In this document: positions 11,720 through 22,717 of the stretch, piece by piece
How the letters are laid out: each line of letters begins with the position of its first letter
Numbering within the stretch: position 1 is the first letter of the stretch
NCBI GenBank assembly: GCA_015499985.1
Contig: JAAAUF010000091.1
Span: 5,430 to 68,584, forward strand
Reading direction: 5' to 3'
Length of the DNA stretch: 63,155 nucleotides
Origin: Haplosporangium gracile
Lineage: Eukaryota > Mortierellomycota > Mortierellomycetes > Mortierellales > Mortierellaceae
Program-made: the position numbers and the translations under genes
The notes under the pieces: generated by a model
What the model was told of the DNA's origin: nothing
Databases searched by the model: none
The model's input: the letters and a program-made list of their open reading frames with translations, nothing else

Positions 11720-13399
11720 TCATTCTTCCTCTTCTTCATCCTCCTCCTCGTCTCCATCCTCCTCCTTGTCTTCATCCTCCTCCTCGTCTTCATCCTCCTC
11801 CTCATCATCACTAAAATATCTCTCGTCTGAATAAAACTTGCTCTCGTTAAACTGCACCCTCTCCACCCGCTCCAATCCACTCTCCATCATATGAACCATC
11901 AACCGCCGCTCCATATCCATATCCTCAATCGCCTCCTTCAAACCCTGCTCTCGTAACGAAGGCTTCACATACCACCCTTGTCCACTCTCTCCAAACGTTT
12001 TCAACTTGTCTTCCATCTCAGCTTGTTCCTTTACTACCTTTACCTCCCGTAATTTGTTGTTGCTCGCCTTCCTCCCCTTTGTCGTCAATGGCTCTTCCAC
12101 CTTGACTTGGCATGGCTGGTACCCGATGATAGTCAGACTCCTGAGATCCCGACACACCCACGCCTCTCTCGTCAACTCTTCCAAATCCTTGGCCTTACAC
12201 TCCCTCCCAACATATTCAATATCAACATCCTTCAACCGTCGACACCCCGCAAGCAACCGACCCACCATTCTCACCCCTTCGGAATCAAACGTCCTCACTT
12301 CCAGATTCATCACCTCCAACGTCTCCGAGTGCTTCAACAGGGCCTTGGTGATCTGTTCATCCAACTTGACACCCAAAACAACTCTTCTCAATTGGCCCTC
12401 ACCCTCGACGGTACTGTCCCGGAGCAAAGAAGCATAGAGGGATGGCTTGATATAGCAGCCGGTTTCGTATTGCATCGAGTATCCGACTTCGTATTCGATC
12501 GATTCCAGCCGAGGGCAAAAAGTCCGCAAATTAGATATCAGGGCCGGCCAATCGGATGTCTCGACATCGACATTCAGGTACAACGACTGAAGAGATGGGC
12601 AGAGTTGGACAAGGTGGACTGCTGCGGGACTCTGATGCCAGTCGAGAGCCAGTCGTAACTCTAACAGTCTTTGCATCCTCGGTAATGACAGCGAGGATTG
12701 GATCGATAGAGACGACAGAGCCAACAATGACGAGGCTTGAGTTGGCGTGGTAGTAGAAATAGGCTCAATTGACGACTCAAGTGGAAGGAAGGGAGTATCA
12801 CCGTATCCAGAGATCAGTCTCAACGAAAGCATCTCCAGAGTCGAACTACAGGCAGCCAGAATCGCAAGGAGATCAACGCGATCAATCTTCCAACTGTCCA
12901 GTTCTAACGACACCAGACCCGACAGACACGTTATCGACTCAACCATCGCAGGCGGCATCTCGACCAGGAATTTGGATGCTGTCCATGTCAGGACACGGAG
13001 TCTGGACCCAGCGTTGGCCGACAAGAGATCGTGCATGGCTTCTGCGTTCTGGTGGACCCGAAGGGTGGTCAGTTGGCCTGGAGGTGCTGCTGTGGGCGAA
13101 CCACCGACGTTGTAGGGTAATTCCTTGTCAGAGACGGGTCTGAACATGACAAAGGTCCGGAGGTGGTGTGTATGAGGATGATAGGGTGATCCATCGCCGG
13201 TTTGTCCTGAAATGAAGGTACTGTAGAGGTGGGGGAGAAAACAGTCGTGCCAGAACCGGCAGACGAGGATACAGGGGAGAAAGACCTGAGCGTGGTAGTC
13301 CCAGTAGTCTTCATCACAACTATAGACAAAGTGGGCGACTCTGTCGAGCACCTCTGGCAGGAGTAATGGGTTCTTTTGTGTCTTTGTTGTTGTTGACAT
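11720..13399 (-). CDS. F-box/LRR-like protein with acidic C-terminal tail
   Basis: Single exon, 559 aa from the chosen start MSTTTKTQKNPLLLPEVL. An in-frame Met 14 codons upstream (13441) is possible but gives an unusual extension. An F-box-like segment lies near the N-terminus (LLPEVLDRVAHFVY, then PCILVCRFWHDCFLPHLY), as in substrate adaptors of SCF ubiquitin ligases. The middle has irregular leucine-rich segments (for example LVSLELDSWKID, LQSLYLNVDV, LRSLTIIGYQP), as in the many F-box proteins of early-diverging fungi. The last 37 or so residues are almost all Glu and Asp, encoded by a simple repeat (11722-11815) that could vary in length. The substrate is unknown. It is divergently oriented to the next F-box gene. 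Confidence 0.8.
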   Translation of the reverse strand: MSTTTKTQKNPLLLPEVLDRVAHFVYSCDEDYWDYHAQVFLPCILVCRFWHDCFLPHLYSTFISGQTGDGSPYHPHTHHLRTFVMFRPVSDKELPYNVGGSPTAAPPGQLTTLRVHQNAEAMHDLLSANAGSRLRVLTWTASKFLVEMPPAMVESITCLSGLVSLELDSWKIDRVDLLAILAACSSTLEMLSLRLISGYGDTPFLPLESSIEPISTTTPTQASSLLALSSLSIQSSLSLPRMQRLLELRLALDWHQSPAAVHLVQLCPSLQSLYLNVDVETSDWPALISNLRTFCPRLESIEYEVGYSMQYETGCYIKPSLYASLLRDSTVEGEGQLRRVVLGVKLDEQITKALLKHSETLEVMNLEVRTFDSEGVRMVGRLLAGCRRLKDVDIEYVGRECKAKDLEELTREAWVCRDLRSLTIIGYQPCQVKVEEPLTTKGRKASNNKLREVKVVKEQAEMEDKLKTFGESGQGWYVKPSLREQGLKEAIEDMDMERRLMVHMMESGLERVERVQFNESKFYSDERYFSDDEEEDEDEEEDEDKEEDGDEEEDEEEEE

Positions 13400-14142
13400 T
13401 GTGTGTTCTGTGTTGGCGTAATGCGGGGGATGTGTGAGCATGTTTGTCGAGTGATGAGAACGAGAATAAAAAGAAAAGAAACATGTTTTATTTTATGGTC
13501 AGACATGGTCTCCAGTGTGCGAATGACTTTTTTGAACTCATCCAAGGGGCAACTTTATTCAGTCACGCTAACGTATCCTTCATACACATGTCGTATCTGT
13601 GCAACGAGAGCGGACAAGGGTGGACGTTTGTGTCGGCGAGAAAAGCAATTGCTTCTAGGCCATGGTTGTACCTTTGTGGTTACAGCTGTCTCTCTCTCTC
13701 TCTTTCTCTCTCTCGTTCTCTTTCTCCCAATTGTCCTTCCACATGAGTTAGTGTGGTTGTTTTTTGTTTTGTGTCCGAGTTGAATGCGATATGCAAAAAG
13801 GCCATCTTGCATTGGCGTGGGAGACCTTAAATCAATTCGCTGTTTGATTGGCCGCTAAAAATTGACTACAGTACTTAGGTCGCGCTACCAGTTGTTGTCC
13901 AAGAACAATGACAAAGGCATGACAAGAGACAACAGCGAACGGGAAAATTGAGCCGGACACTTCCATGCTTATGCTTGCCAGCTTGTCACACATACACAGA
14001 CACAGACACACCTCGCTTGGAATTCACTCTTGAACTCCTAATCCTTTCTCTTCTCTCTTGGCTCATTCATTCACAACAATAACTCACACGCAGCAGTACA
14101 ACTCCCATTTCGCACAAGCAAAACCAAGAAAAGGAAGCCTTA
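13400..14142. promoter_or_regulatory. divergent promoter region between two F-box genes
   Basis: These 743 bp separate the start codons of two head-to-head F-box genes and must hold both promoters. A TC-rich microsatellite lies at about 13690-13735. No clear TATA box is visible for either gene. Small open frames on both strands have no motifs. Confidence 0.4.
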
Positions 14143-16494
14143 ATGAACGTGATCGCGGACCTCATTCACACCGTCACTGGAGTGCCCAACCAGGTCAACC
14201 TCGGACACGACGATATTCAGATACAACAACGACTGCATCCACAACTATCACAGCCAGAATCGAACTCATTGCAACTTCTACAAAGACAACAGCAAGAAGA
14301 ACTGCAAGAGCATGGTGAACACGATCTCCAGTTCCAAACGAACCCTGCCACCACTCTACCACTACCACAGCAACAGCAGCAGAAGACATCGTCAGCCGCA
14401 TCGACAGTGCCTCCAGAGATCATCCAGCTAATCGTCAACTACCTCGACAACACGGACCTCGTCAAGGTCATCACCCTCAATTGGACGTGGGCCCACTTGG
14501 CAGCCCCGCGGCTCTGGCACCAAATCGATTACACAGTCCAGTCCAGCAGGATCTTTTTCTTGATCACAAAGAGTGTCGCCCCTCCTAGTCCAGTCAATGC
14601 CCCTTCGACCGTCGCCTTCGCACCATCTCCATTAAAACCCCCGGGATCAAACACGTTGTTGTCGTTGGTGTCCTCTCCGTCTGGCTCAATGCCTCCTGTT
14701 CGTCCTCCTCCACACTCGTCGTCGCCTTCTCTGGCCGAAGCAGGGTCCACCTCAGTGCCCTCACACCAATTCGGCGAAGCAGTCTCGGACCAACGTCCTT
14801 CATCTCCCAAACGACGGCGCTCATACCCTTGGCCAACCCTGCTGCCCTATCATACTATGGTTCATACCCTCAAAGTCTCGCTCTCGACAGCCGATATGGT
14901 TCAGGATCTTCTGGAGTTAATCCCCTGCTGCACAGAACTCCGGTCGTTCGCCCTTCTCTCTGCTATTCCCACGGAGGACCTCTTAATCCGTGGGGTGAAT
15001 GCATCGGCATGCAACGACGCCATTGACCCCTTGAATGGCAGAACGACACCCCGCCATCTTTCTATTTCGTCGTCATCACCAATCACTTCTTTGGCACTGG
15101 GTGCTCATGCCAGCCATACACACTCGCACTCGCTCAGTTTGGACCCATACAACAGTTCGACTACGCCTAGGGCCGGTCTACAGGAGGCTGACGATGAGAC
15201 TATTATGGCGTCCTCGACCTCTCAGAGTGGCATGTTGTTCAAGTTGCTCAGTCAATCGTGTTCCAAGCTGGAAAAGATCTGGTTCTCAGGTTTTCACCCT
15301 GTTTCGGTTCTGGGCGCCCCGACGGATTTGAGGCCTCGGCCAACACAGGAGCGTCGCCTCCCGACTCAACCGGCAGAGTCCCTTGTCGTTCAGCCTCCTA
15401 TTACAACTGACGCGCCCTTGCAACCACGTCCTCTTGAGAGATCATTGTTGCCGAATATGTTTTCTGTTAGGGATCCCTCCCTGCCTCCAGTCTCACCCGT
15501 CCCAGGAATCAATGCAGCAGTGGCATTGCCTGCTTCAACCTCACCAATAATTGTTGCAGCTGCCATCAACCAACCGCACGTCCAGTCCAGGATCCATTCA
15601 GTCCAGTTTGTCAATTGTACTCTGCCACCACAGTACCTTCTCATGATGATCCAACACTCGTTGCCGAATCTTACTAGACTGGCGTTGGCACAATGTTGGC
15701 AGGGCAATCCTCTCACGGGCACCTTTTTGTCGTCCGTGTCTAAAATTTGTCCGGGGTTGAAAGAGATTATGTTGCATGCAACCCAGAACCACCGCGATAG
15801 TGTCACATCAGAAAATCTGTTGCAGTTGTTGCAGGCTCTGGAGGGCAAACCCAAGGACAGGGATGAAGCACTCTTGTACCATGGAGCGGTATCAGGACAC
15901 AGGCAGCCTTTGGGAGCAGGAGCCTCGTTGGCAGATTTCCCTCTGGGCACCTTCCGCAAGTCGTCGTCTACAACGGCCGGGAGTGCCCGCTCCATCTCGT
16001 CTACAGCAGCCACTATTGGATCCTCATCGTTTGCTTCCCATTCGAATTCCAGCTCGAGTTCTTCGTCATCATCCATCGCCGACCTGTCTCTGTCATCACT
16101 ACCTTCGCCCTCCTCGACAGCATCCTCCTATCTGGCGAACGGTATTAATAACAACAGCAATATCACTAATCAAGGACCTGTCAGCAACGACTATCTCTCA
16201 GCCCAACACCAATCATCGGCCCCTTCATATTACCAGGATGCAGATGGATGCGCTCCACTAGGATCGGATCTCGAGTCGATATCGGTATGGTTTACACATT
16301 CGACGTTGGACCAGTCGATCGCGACTGAGCTTGCGAACAGAGCACGGCACCCTCGGTTGAGGCGGGTTGAGTTCGGGAGTGAGGATGCGTTTGATGAGGG
16401 CGAGAATTTGATCCGGCAGCTTGGGGAGCAGCGGAAGGAGTTGAGTGTCACCTGGGTCGGTTATGGTGATACTGGAGATGATCGCGACGATTAA
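14143..16494 (+). CDS. F-box protein with long low-complexity insertions
   Basis: Single exon, 783 aa. The N-terminal about 85 residues are Gln/His-rich (for example QLLQRQQQEELQEH). An F-box follows at about 89-128 (VPPEIIQLIVNYLDNTDLVK, then HLAAPRLWHQI), indicating a probable SCF ubiquitin-ligase adaptor. LRR-like pieces occur further on (LIPCCTELRSFALLS, LLSQSCSKLEKIWFSGF, LPNLTRLALAQCW, SKICPGLKEIMLHA). Between them are Ser/Pro/Ala-rich stretches, including a polySer run near residues 635-665. The start MNVIADLIHTVTG was chosen as the first Met of the frame. The N-terminal Q-rich part may be poorly conserved. Substrate unknown. Confidence 0.8.
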   Translation: MNVIADLIHTVTGVPNQVNLGHDDIQIQQRLHPQLSQPESNSLQLLQRQQQEELQEHGEHDLQFQTNPATTLPLPQQQQQKTSSAASTVPPEIIQLIVNYLDNTDLVKVITLNWTWAHLAAPRLWHQIDYTVQSSRIFFLITKSVAPPSPVNAPSTVAFAPSPLKPPGSNTLLSLVSSPSGSMPPVRPPPHSSSPSLAEAGSTSVPSHQFGEAVSDQRPSSPKRRRSYPWPTLLPYHTMVHTLKVSLSTADMVQDLLELIPCCTELRSFALLSAIPTEDLLIRGVNASACNDAIDPLNGRTTPRHLSISSSSPITSLALGAHASHTHSHSLSLDPYNSSTTPRAGLQEADDETIMASSTSQSGMLFKLLSQSCSKLEKIWFSGFHPVSVLGAPTDLRPRPTQERRLPTQPAESLVVQPPITTDAPLQPRPLERSLLPNMFSVRDPSLPPVSPVPGINAAVALPASTSPIIVAAAINQPHVQSRIHSVQFVNCTLPPQYLLMMIQHSLPNLTRLALAQCWQGNPLTGTFLSSVSKICPGLKEIMLHATQNHRDSVTSENLLQLLQALEGKPKDRDEALLYHGAVSGHRQPLGAGASLADFPLGTFRKSSSTTAGSARSISSTAATIGSSSFASHSNSSSSSSSSSIADLSLSSLPSPSSTASSYLANGINNNSNITNQGPVSNDYLSAQHQSSAPSYYQDADGCAPLGSDLESISVWFTHSTLDQSIATELANRARHPRLRRVEFGSEDAFDEGENLIRQLGEQRKELSVTWVGYGDTGDDRDD

Positions 16495-17096
16495 GGCGTT
16501 CCTTTTTTGGATACAACCTGTGTGGAGATATGATAGACAGAGCAAATAAAATGATGAAAAAAAAAAAGAGTTGTCAAGACTTGGACTCGAAAGAATGGTA
16601 TGAAATGGATGTGGTTCACGTGTCAGATGTGTCAATTAAGTTCGAAAATGGGTCAGGAACCTCCTCCACACCCTGTCTTTTTTTCCTCAGTCGTCGGTCT
16701 TGTCTGCCGTTGCACCGGGGTGGGGGGGATGAGATATCTCTCCCTGTGCCCATGGACACACACACACACACACACACGCTTTTTGCCAGCAATAAAGAAT
16801 GTTCGTTCTGTCACATTTTTGGTTTTCTTCTCCACTCCACTCTCCTTTCCTCCTTTCTCATCACCCACCTCTTCTTTGTACTTTTCATCACCATGGCCAC
16901 ATGCAGAGCCTCACCTAACATCGCAAGGTACTGCCCTCTCTCTCTCTCTCTTTTTTTTCTATCGACTTTTCACACTCTTGACGCTTACGCAGTTCACACG
17001 CCTTTTTTTTGTTGTTGATGTTCGCTCCTCCTTGTATAGTGACAGAATAACCTCAAAGGAATCATTCAACTAACAACGAAATGAACAATTAGGATC
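16495..17096. other. intergenic; downstream of F-box gene and promoter of carnitine acetyltransferase
   Basis: It contains an (AC)11 microsatellite at 16756-16777 and pyrimidine-rich DNA at about 16935-17010 just before the carnitine acetyltransferase start, typical of fungal leaders. No gene is supported. Confidence 0.5.
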
Positions 17097-19409
17097 ATGT
17101 CCTCATGGGCGCGTTCTCAACTAGTCTCGCGTGCACGCGTCCCAGTTGCACGCTACTCTAGTGCCGCCACGGCCTCACAGTCCAACGCTACACCAGCCGC
17201 CGTGAGATCCTTCGACAACCAGCACAAGCTCCCACGCTTGCCTATCCCTTCGCTTGCCGAGACCGCCGCCCGCTACAAAAAGTCCCTCCTCCCTATCCTC
17301 AACGCCTCGGAGCTGGCCCGCGCTGAGAAGGCAGTCGATGAGTTTATTCGTACCGGAGGACTAGGCGAGACGTTGCAGGGTCGTCTTCAGGAGATGGACC
17401 GAACCGAGAGGAATTCTTGGTTGGAGACCATCTGGCTCAACAAGGGATACCTCGAGTGGCGTGAGCCCTCGATGATTAACGTCAACTGGTGGGCCCAGTT
17501 TAAGGATTCCCCTCAGTTCAACTTGGACCAGGCCCCTGGTCGTGGTGTCATTTCGGATATTCAGATCCAGAGGGCTGCCAACTATGCGTCTTCGTTATTG
17601 ACGTTTAATGACCTCGTCAACAGTCAGACCCTCCCTGCCGAATATCAGAGGACGACCCCCTTGTGTATGAACCAGTACAAGAACCAGTTTGGTGCTTACC
17701 GTGTTGCAGAGATGCCCAGAGACAGGATTGTGACCACTTGGCCTGCGACTGCCAACTATATCGCCGTCATGATGCGTGACCAGATCTTCAGGGTTCCCGT
17801 TACGGGACCCCAGGGCGAGCGTGTTTCCATCAAGGCGATCGAGCAGCAATTGAGAAACGTTGTCGAGGCTGTCAACAATACCCCTGTTCAGGAACAGCAG
17901 GCTGCCATCGGCGTGTTGACCTCGGAGAACAGAGATACCTGGGCCAAGGCTCGTCAGACACTTTTGGGACTCTCGCCATTGAACCATGCCTCGTTGACGT
18001 CGATCGACCAGTCGTTGTTCATGATCTGCCTGGACGATTACAGCTCCGACCGTGATATTGATGTTTCGCATCATAACATTTTCCATGCTGGAAACGCACA
18101 CAACCGTTGGTTCGACAAGTCGATGCAATTTATCTTTGAGAACAATGGACGCGCTGGTATCAACGGAGAGCACACTCCTGCCGACGCCGTTATCCCTGGA
18201 CGCATCCTCGACGAGCTCGTCAAAAAGTACGTTTTTTTCTTGTCACATGCAATTGTTTGATATGTATTCTGAGAAAACAAAACCTTGCATCCTAACCTAC
18301 CTCCACATTGTTATTGTTCACACACTAAAATAGTGAGAAGAATGCTGAGCCTGCGCATCCCTCGCATGTTCAGTTAGGAGGCATTGAGGCGATCAAGTTT
18401 GTGGTCAACGACGAGATCAAGGAGACCATTAAGCAGGCCGAGATCAACGCCAAGAAGATGATCGACAATGTCGATAGCTGCCTTATCCACTTTGATGAAT
18501 ACGGCTCCAACTTCCTCAAGGGTGGTACGTATCTCTCTATTATTCAATCTGCTACCGTTCAATGCCACCGCAGGAGATGAGATGGCGACAGAGATCATTT
18601 TAAGCTGACATTTGTGCGATTTTTTTTTTCTAATATGTTATTACTTTAGTCAAGTGCTCGCCTGATGCTTATGTGCAGATGGTTCTTCAGCTGGCTTACT
18701 ACCGCCACTATGGTACCTGGACCCCCACCTACGAGTCTGCCTCGACTCGTCTGTTCCTCGGAGGCCGTACCGAGACAGTCCGCTCGTGCTCTGTTGACAG
18801 TGTTGCCTTTGTCAAGGGCTTTGAGAGCAAGACCGCCGATGTAAGTTTNNNNNNNNNNTTGCTTTTTCCTTTCCGCACCTTAACCCCCTTTTTTGTTTTG
18901 TTTTTTTTTCTCAGTGCATTGAATCTCCTTTTTGTTCTCGACATGCGCTGTCCTTCTTGCATGAAAACAGAAACAAAGAAAATACTCATTTTTTTTTTCC
19001 TTCACCATAGACGACGGAAAAGCAGCGCCTCTTGCAAAAGGCGATCCAGACCCACCTGGAGTACATGATGGCCGCCTCGGCCGGCAAGGGTGTCGACCGC
19101 CACCTTCTGGGTCTCCGATCCATGATGCAAACCCCCGAAGAACAGAAATCGGCCCTCATTTTCCAGGATCCCTCCTACATCCAATCGATGTACTTCCGAC
19201 TCTCCTCTTCCAACATGTCACCTGGAGATAACTTCTGGGGAGGATTTGGACCTGTTGTTCCTGAGGGCTATGGAATCAACTATGCGATCGGAAAGGAGAA
19301 CATTAAGTTCTCGATCTCGAGTTTGAGGAGCTGTAAGGAGACGAATTCGAGGGAGTTTAGGGAGTCGATTTTGGGTGCTTTGAGGGATATGAAGAAGACC
19401 TTGGCTTAA
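17097..19409 (+). CDS. carnitine O-acetyltransferase
   Basis: Exons 17097-18226, 18334-18524, 18650-18840 and 19011-19409 (636 aa), with GT-AG introns whose phases agree. It transfers acetyl groups between CoA and carnitine, shuttling acetyl units between peroxisome, cytosol and mitochondrion. Hallmarks of the choline/carnitine acyltransferase family are present: an N-terminal WWAQF block, the signature NRWFDKSMQFIFENNGRAGI, and the catalytic His in GEHTPADA (H359). The C-terminal substrate block includes SPDAYVQMVLQLAYYRHYG followed by STRLFLGGRTETVRS. The first about 25 residues (MSSWARSQLVSRARVPVARY) are Arg/Ser-rich without acidic residues and look like a mitochondrial presequence; the C-terminus KTLA is not a PTS1 signal. 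Intron 3 contains a 10-bp N gap. Family assignment is firm; localisation is inferred. Confidence 0.94.
18849..18858. other. assembly gap (10 N) inside intron
   Basis: Ten N bases fall in the third intron of the carnitine acetyltransferase gene, eight bases after the donor. The flanking exons join in frame, so the coding sequence is not affected. Confidence 0.95.
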
Positions 19410-19547
19410 ATGTGCTCAAGTGAAAGCGTTTTGTCCTAAGGGATTGAATGTATCTATTACAGTAAAAAAAACAAAAAAAAAAAACGAATAACTCAAATTC
19501 TTATATTCAAACAATGCGTGTCTGATTGCTGTATTGTCTACGATTTC

Positions 19548-21779
19548 TTAAATGAACATCATGCCAGAGGGTCTTGAAGACTCGATTACAAGATCTTCTC
19601 TCCCAAACTCCCTCAACCAACCCCTCAACACCCTCTCCTGAGAAACACCCAGTTGATTCAACACCAACCTCTCCAACTGTGGCCAATTCTCGACCACCAT
19701 CCTCTTGACGTCTTCTCTTCCTAGCGCAGGGTACCCGCAGGTCTCAATGTTGAACACGCGGAGGCGCTTCAGTGTTGCGAGTTGCTGGAAGTCCGAGGAA
19801 GAGGAAGATGAGGAGGAGGGAACATTGAAGCAGGTGTATGATAGTTGGAGGTGTGTGAGATTTGTGAGGGTTGAGAGAAGAGAGTACATTTTTTGGAGGT
19901 GTTCATGGGATGTGGTTCTAGAGGGGTGGGAGAACCCGATGTGGAGGTGGGTTAGGGTTTTGGAGGATGCGAAGCCTGGACATGTTGGGCGGATGGGTTG
20001 AGGTTGAGGGAGGGGGATTGTAGTGTTGATGGTAGCGGTGGCAGTGACTTGTGCTTGAGCTTGCGCCTGCGCAATTTCGAGAAGAGGTTGAGGGTCCTGC
20101 AGAGCAATTGCCCCTTCTCCTATTTCTGTCGTTCCTTCTATTCCTGCTCCTGCTGATGACTCTCCTCCAACATCCTCGGCATCATCGCCTTGCTGCTGTT
20201 GCTCCTGCTGATCGTTGTTGTTGGAAACCAAGTCATCCATGGAGATCCAAATCCCATCCGCCTCCAACCTCTTCAACCCCTTGGCTGCATTCAAGAACCC
20301 ATACAACCTCTCCCGAAACAGCGGCCCTACCCGCTTTGCCAACGAGATATCCAACTCCTCCAATCCCCCCCAACTTCGTCCATCATCCAAACTTGCACCT
20401 TTCTCTTCCGATAGCAACGCAAACGCGTCCGCCTGCTGCTCCAAAAGCGCAGTAAAAATCTTTCCCTCCTCCAAAAGGCAAGCCCTGGCACCAAACCTTC
20501 GAATCGGTTTTCGGAACCCGTTCCTTATAAGACTGACGAGTTGGTCCTCCAGGATTGGGGGTTGTACTGACGCATTGATTGAGAATTCACAGAGGCTGGT
20601 GTTGTAGGTCCGAAGGGTTTCGAGGAACGTATCAGACCATATCCAGGAGGAGAGACCGCCGGGGAGGTCGAGGGATTGGAGGGCGGGAGTATGGATGAGA
20701 AGTTGGACGAATTCTTGTTCGGAGATGTAGGGTGTGTCGAGGGTTAGGTGCTCGATCGAGAAACTACCGTCCTTTTCATTTTCCTGTTCCTGGTCCTGGT
20801 CCTTGTCAGTTGTTGTGGTGTTGGTTGTGGGGGTGTTGAAGACGAAAGCGGTGCCGCGGAGGGAGAGTCTTCGGAGCTGGGTGAGTGGCCTGACAAGATC
20901 CTGGACTACAATCCCACAGTCCACCGTCCTCACCAACCCTCTTCCCGTTCCTCCTCTTCCTCCTCCTCCTGATCCAGGTGTATCTTTCTTCTCCTCCTGA
21001 TCCTGATAGACAACTACCCGATTGACATAAAGTTCCAGAGTCTGCAGATACACAAGCGATCGTAATACGGGTATCATATCCAAATGGATCCCTCCCCCTC
21101 CAGATCCAGAATCGCTCCTGTCAGAGGGGGAAGTGAGGGTATGAAGGGATAACTTTTGGAGGTTGACGCATTGACTCACTATTTTGTTTAAGCAGAGCAG
21201 GGATAGTTGGTCGAGCACTGGGACAGGCGGCGGTGGCGGTGTTATTGTTGCAAGTGTTGTTGTTTGTAGAGAGGAAGTGGAAATGAGCACTTGACCATTT
21301 CTTGGCTTCATGTCAGCTGTTGTTTCTGTCTCTTTTACTTCTCCCTGTCCGTAGAGGTGTTGTTGTTGATCTTGCAGCACCGGCTTGGAGAAGGGATCTC
21401 CCTCCCTCATGTCAAACTGCGTCATCATTATCGAAGGCGGTGTCATCGTCACTGCCACTACCTGCACACCAACCCCCGTCTCCATATTCTCGAATCCACC
21501 ACCACCGGTCCTAGTCATAAGCTGCAAAGCCCTAGCAGCAACGGCTCGTTGGTACACGGAACTGGTAGTCGCATGCCATGCGAAATCCCGAACCAGATGC
21601 GCCTGTGCATACAGAACTCTTGGCCGAAACGTGGGTCGAGTCCAGTCGTGCGCGGAAATGGTGTGCCAGATGAGTGGGGAAAGGTGTTTGTGCCAGTGGT
21701 GCGAGACGAGGGATGCTGAGGCGAGGGATTTCGAGTCCAAGTGGGAGGCTATTGCTTGGAGGATTTCTGGGGTCTCCAT
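19548..21779 (-). CDS. F-box/LRR-like protein
   Basis: Single exon, 743 aa. The protein begins directly with an F-box (METPEILQAIASHLDSKSLA, then ASLVSHHWHKHLSPLIWHTI, residues about 1-41), consistent with an SCF ubiquitin-ligase substrate adaptor. Leucine-rich segments follow, e.g. LSLLCLNKIVSQCVNLQKLSL, LVYLQTLELYVNRVV, LTQLRRLSLRGTAF and LRVFNIETCGYPAL. Gly-rich, Thr/Asp/Gln-rich and polySer inserts interrupt them. It lies tail to tail with the carnitine acetyltransferase gene, 138 bp between stop codons. Substrate unknown. Confidence 0.82.
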   Translation of the reverse strand: METPEILQAIASHLDSKSLASASLVSHHWHKHLSPLIWHTISAHDWTRPTFRPRVLYAQAHLVRDFAWHATTSSVYQRAVAARALQLMTRTGGGGFENMETGVGVQVVAVTMTPPSIMMTQFDMREGDPFSKPVLQDQQQHLYGQGEVKETETTADMKPRNGQVLISTSSLQTTTLATITPPPPPVPVLDQLSLLCLNKIVSQCVNLQKLSLHTLTSPSDRSDSGSGGGGIHLDMIPVLRSLVYLQTLELYVNRVVVYQDQEEKKDTPGSGGGGRGGTGRGLVRTVDCGIVVQDLVRPLTQLRRLSLRGTAFVFNTPTTNTTTTDKDQDQEQENEKDGSFSIEHLTLDTPYISEQEFVQLLIHTPALQSLDLPGGLSSWIWSDTFLETLRTYNTSLCEFSINASVQPPILEDQLVSLIRNGFRKPIRRFGARACLLEEGKIFTALLEQQADAFALLSEEKGASLDDGRSWGGLEELDISLAKRVGPLFRERLYGFLNAAKGLKRLEADGIWISMDDLVSNNNDQQEQQQQGDDAEDVGGESSAGAGIEGTTEIGEGAIALQDPQPLLEIAQAQAQAQVTATATINTTIPLPQPQPIRPTCPGFASSKTLTHLHIGFSHPSRTTSHEHLQKMYSLLSTLTNLTHLQLSYTCFNVPSSSSSSSSDFQQLATLKRLRVFNIETCGYPALGREDVKRMVVENWPQLERLVLNQLGVSQERVLRGWLREFGREDLVIESSRPSGMMFI

Positions 21780-22717
21780 CGTTGATTTATTGTTTGTTGT
21801 AGAGTGAAGGGGTGGGTGAGAAGAATGATGGTGCGTGTTCAGTTGTTGAAGAAAAAGAATATAGGTAAGAAGTGGATATATATGTAAGAAAAAGTGGATA
21901 TGATGTGAGGATGAGTGCTGTGAGAGGTATTTAGCGTGTGAATGGTGTGGAGAAAGGAAAGGAAAGAAAGGAACGAAGAATGGCCTCTTGGACGAGGGAA
22001 AGGAGCACCTTTGGTCTTAAATACCGAGACAGGACGCCGCTCCTTGGACCAGAGAATGAGGCAATGAGTGATCACATCAACACTGGTTAATTTTGGAAGT
22101 AGCGTCGTGCGCAGTGTCTGCTTGTGCATGAACGAGAAGGAGTAGTAGCTCAGTTTGCGTGTTATTGTTTTCGGTCGATAAATTTCTACTTGGGCGGAGC
22201 AAGGTCAGCAGTTGTACTTTTTCCATTCGCTAGTGTTCTCGATCTAGCCTTTCCCTTTCATGCTGGTTTTTCGCGGAAGGAATGAGGTGCCAGTTGCTGT
22301 ATGAACGCACCACCCACGCTTAATTTGAGTTCAGTGGATTTGTGTTTCCCTTGATCTTTGTGTTCTCCTTGTGTTTGTGCCCATCACCCGAACACAGAAC
22401 GAATATTCATTTTGACCCTATTTCTTCTTTCACGTAACACCCCCTTTCTTGCAAACACACATGTGTGTGGAATAGAAGGACCAAAGGTGACTGCAATACG
22501 CAAAGGCGGACGGTGACCCAGCCTCAACTTTAAACTGATCGCCACCAGAAAATAGAACAGGCAAGTGCAACGGCAGAGAGCTTTCTGATCGATTAGAAAA
22601 GTCAATGGTCGACGCATGCTTGATAGCATTGGGGTAATGCAGCTCTGTATAACTTGTATAGGGTCTAGAGCTTCAAGTTTATGAGAATGCAGGACAAAAA
22701 AAAGAAGGAATAATACT
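21780..22717. other. intergenic between two minus-strand F-box genes
   Basis: This 938-bp stretch holds the promoter of the F-box gene ending at 21779 and the 3' region of the one starting at 24523. Minus-strand frames at 21839-22129 and 22384-22629 show no recognisable domain and are not called. Confidence 0.45.

Noticed and set aside
14258..14280. GAATCGAAC word resembling a reverse tRNA T-arm
   Set aside because: It lies inside the F-box coding frame and no acceptor stem or anticodon arm surrounds it.
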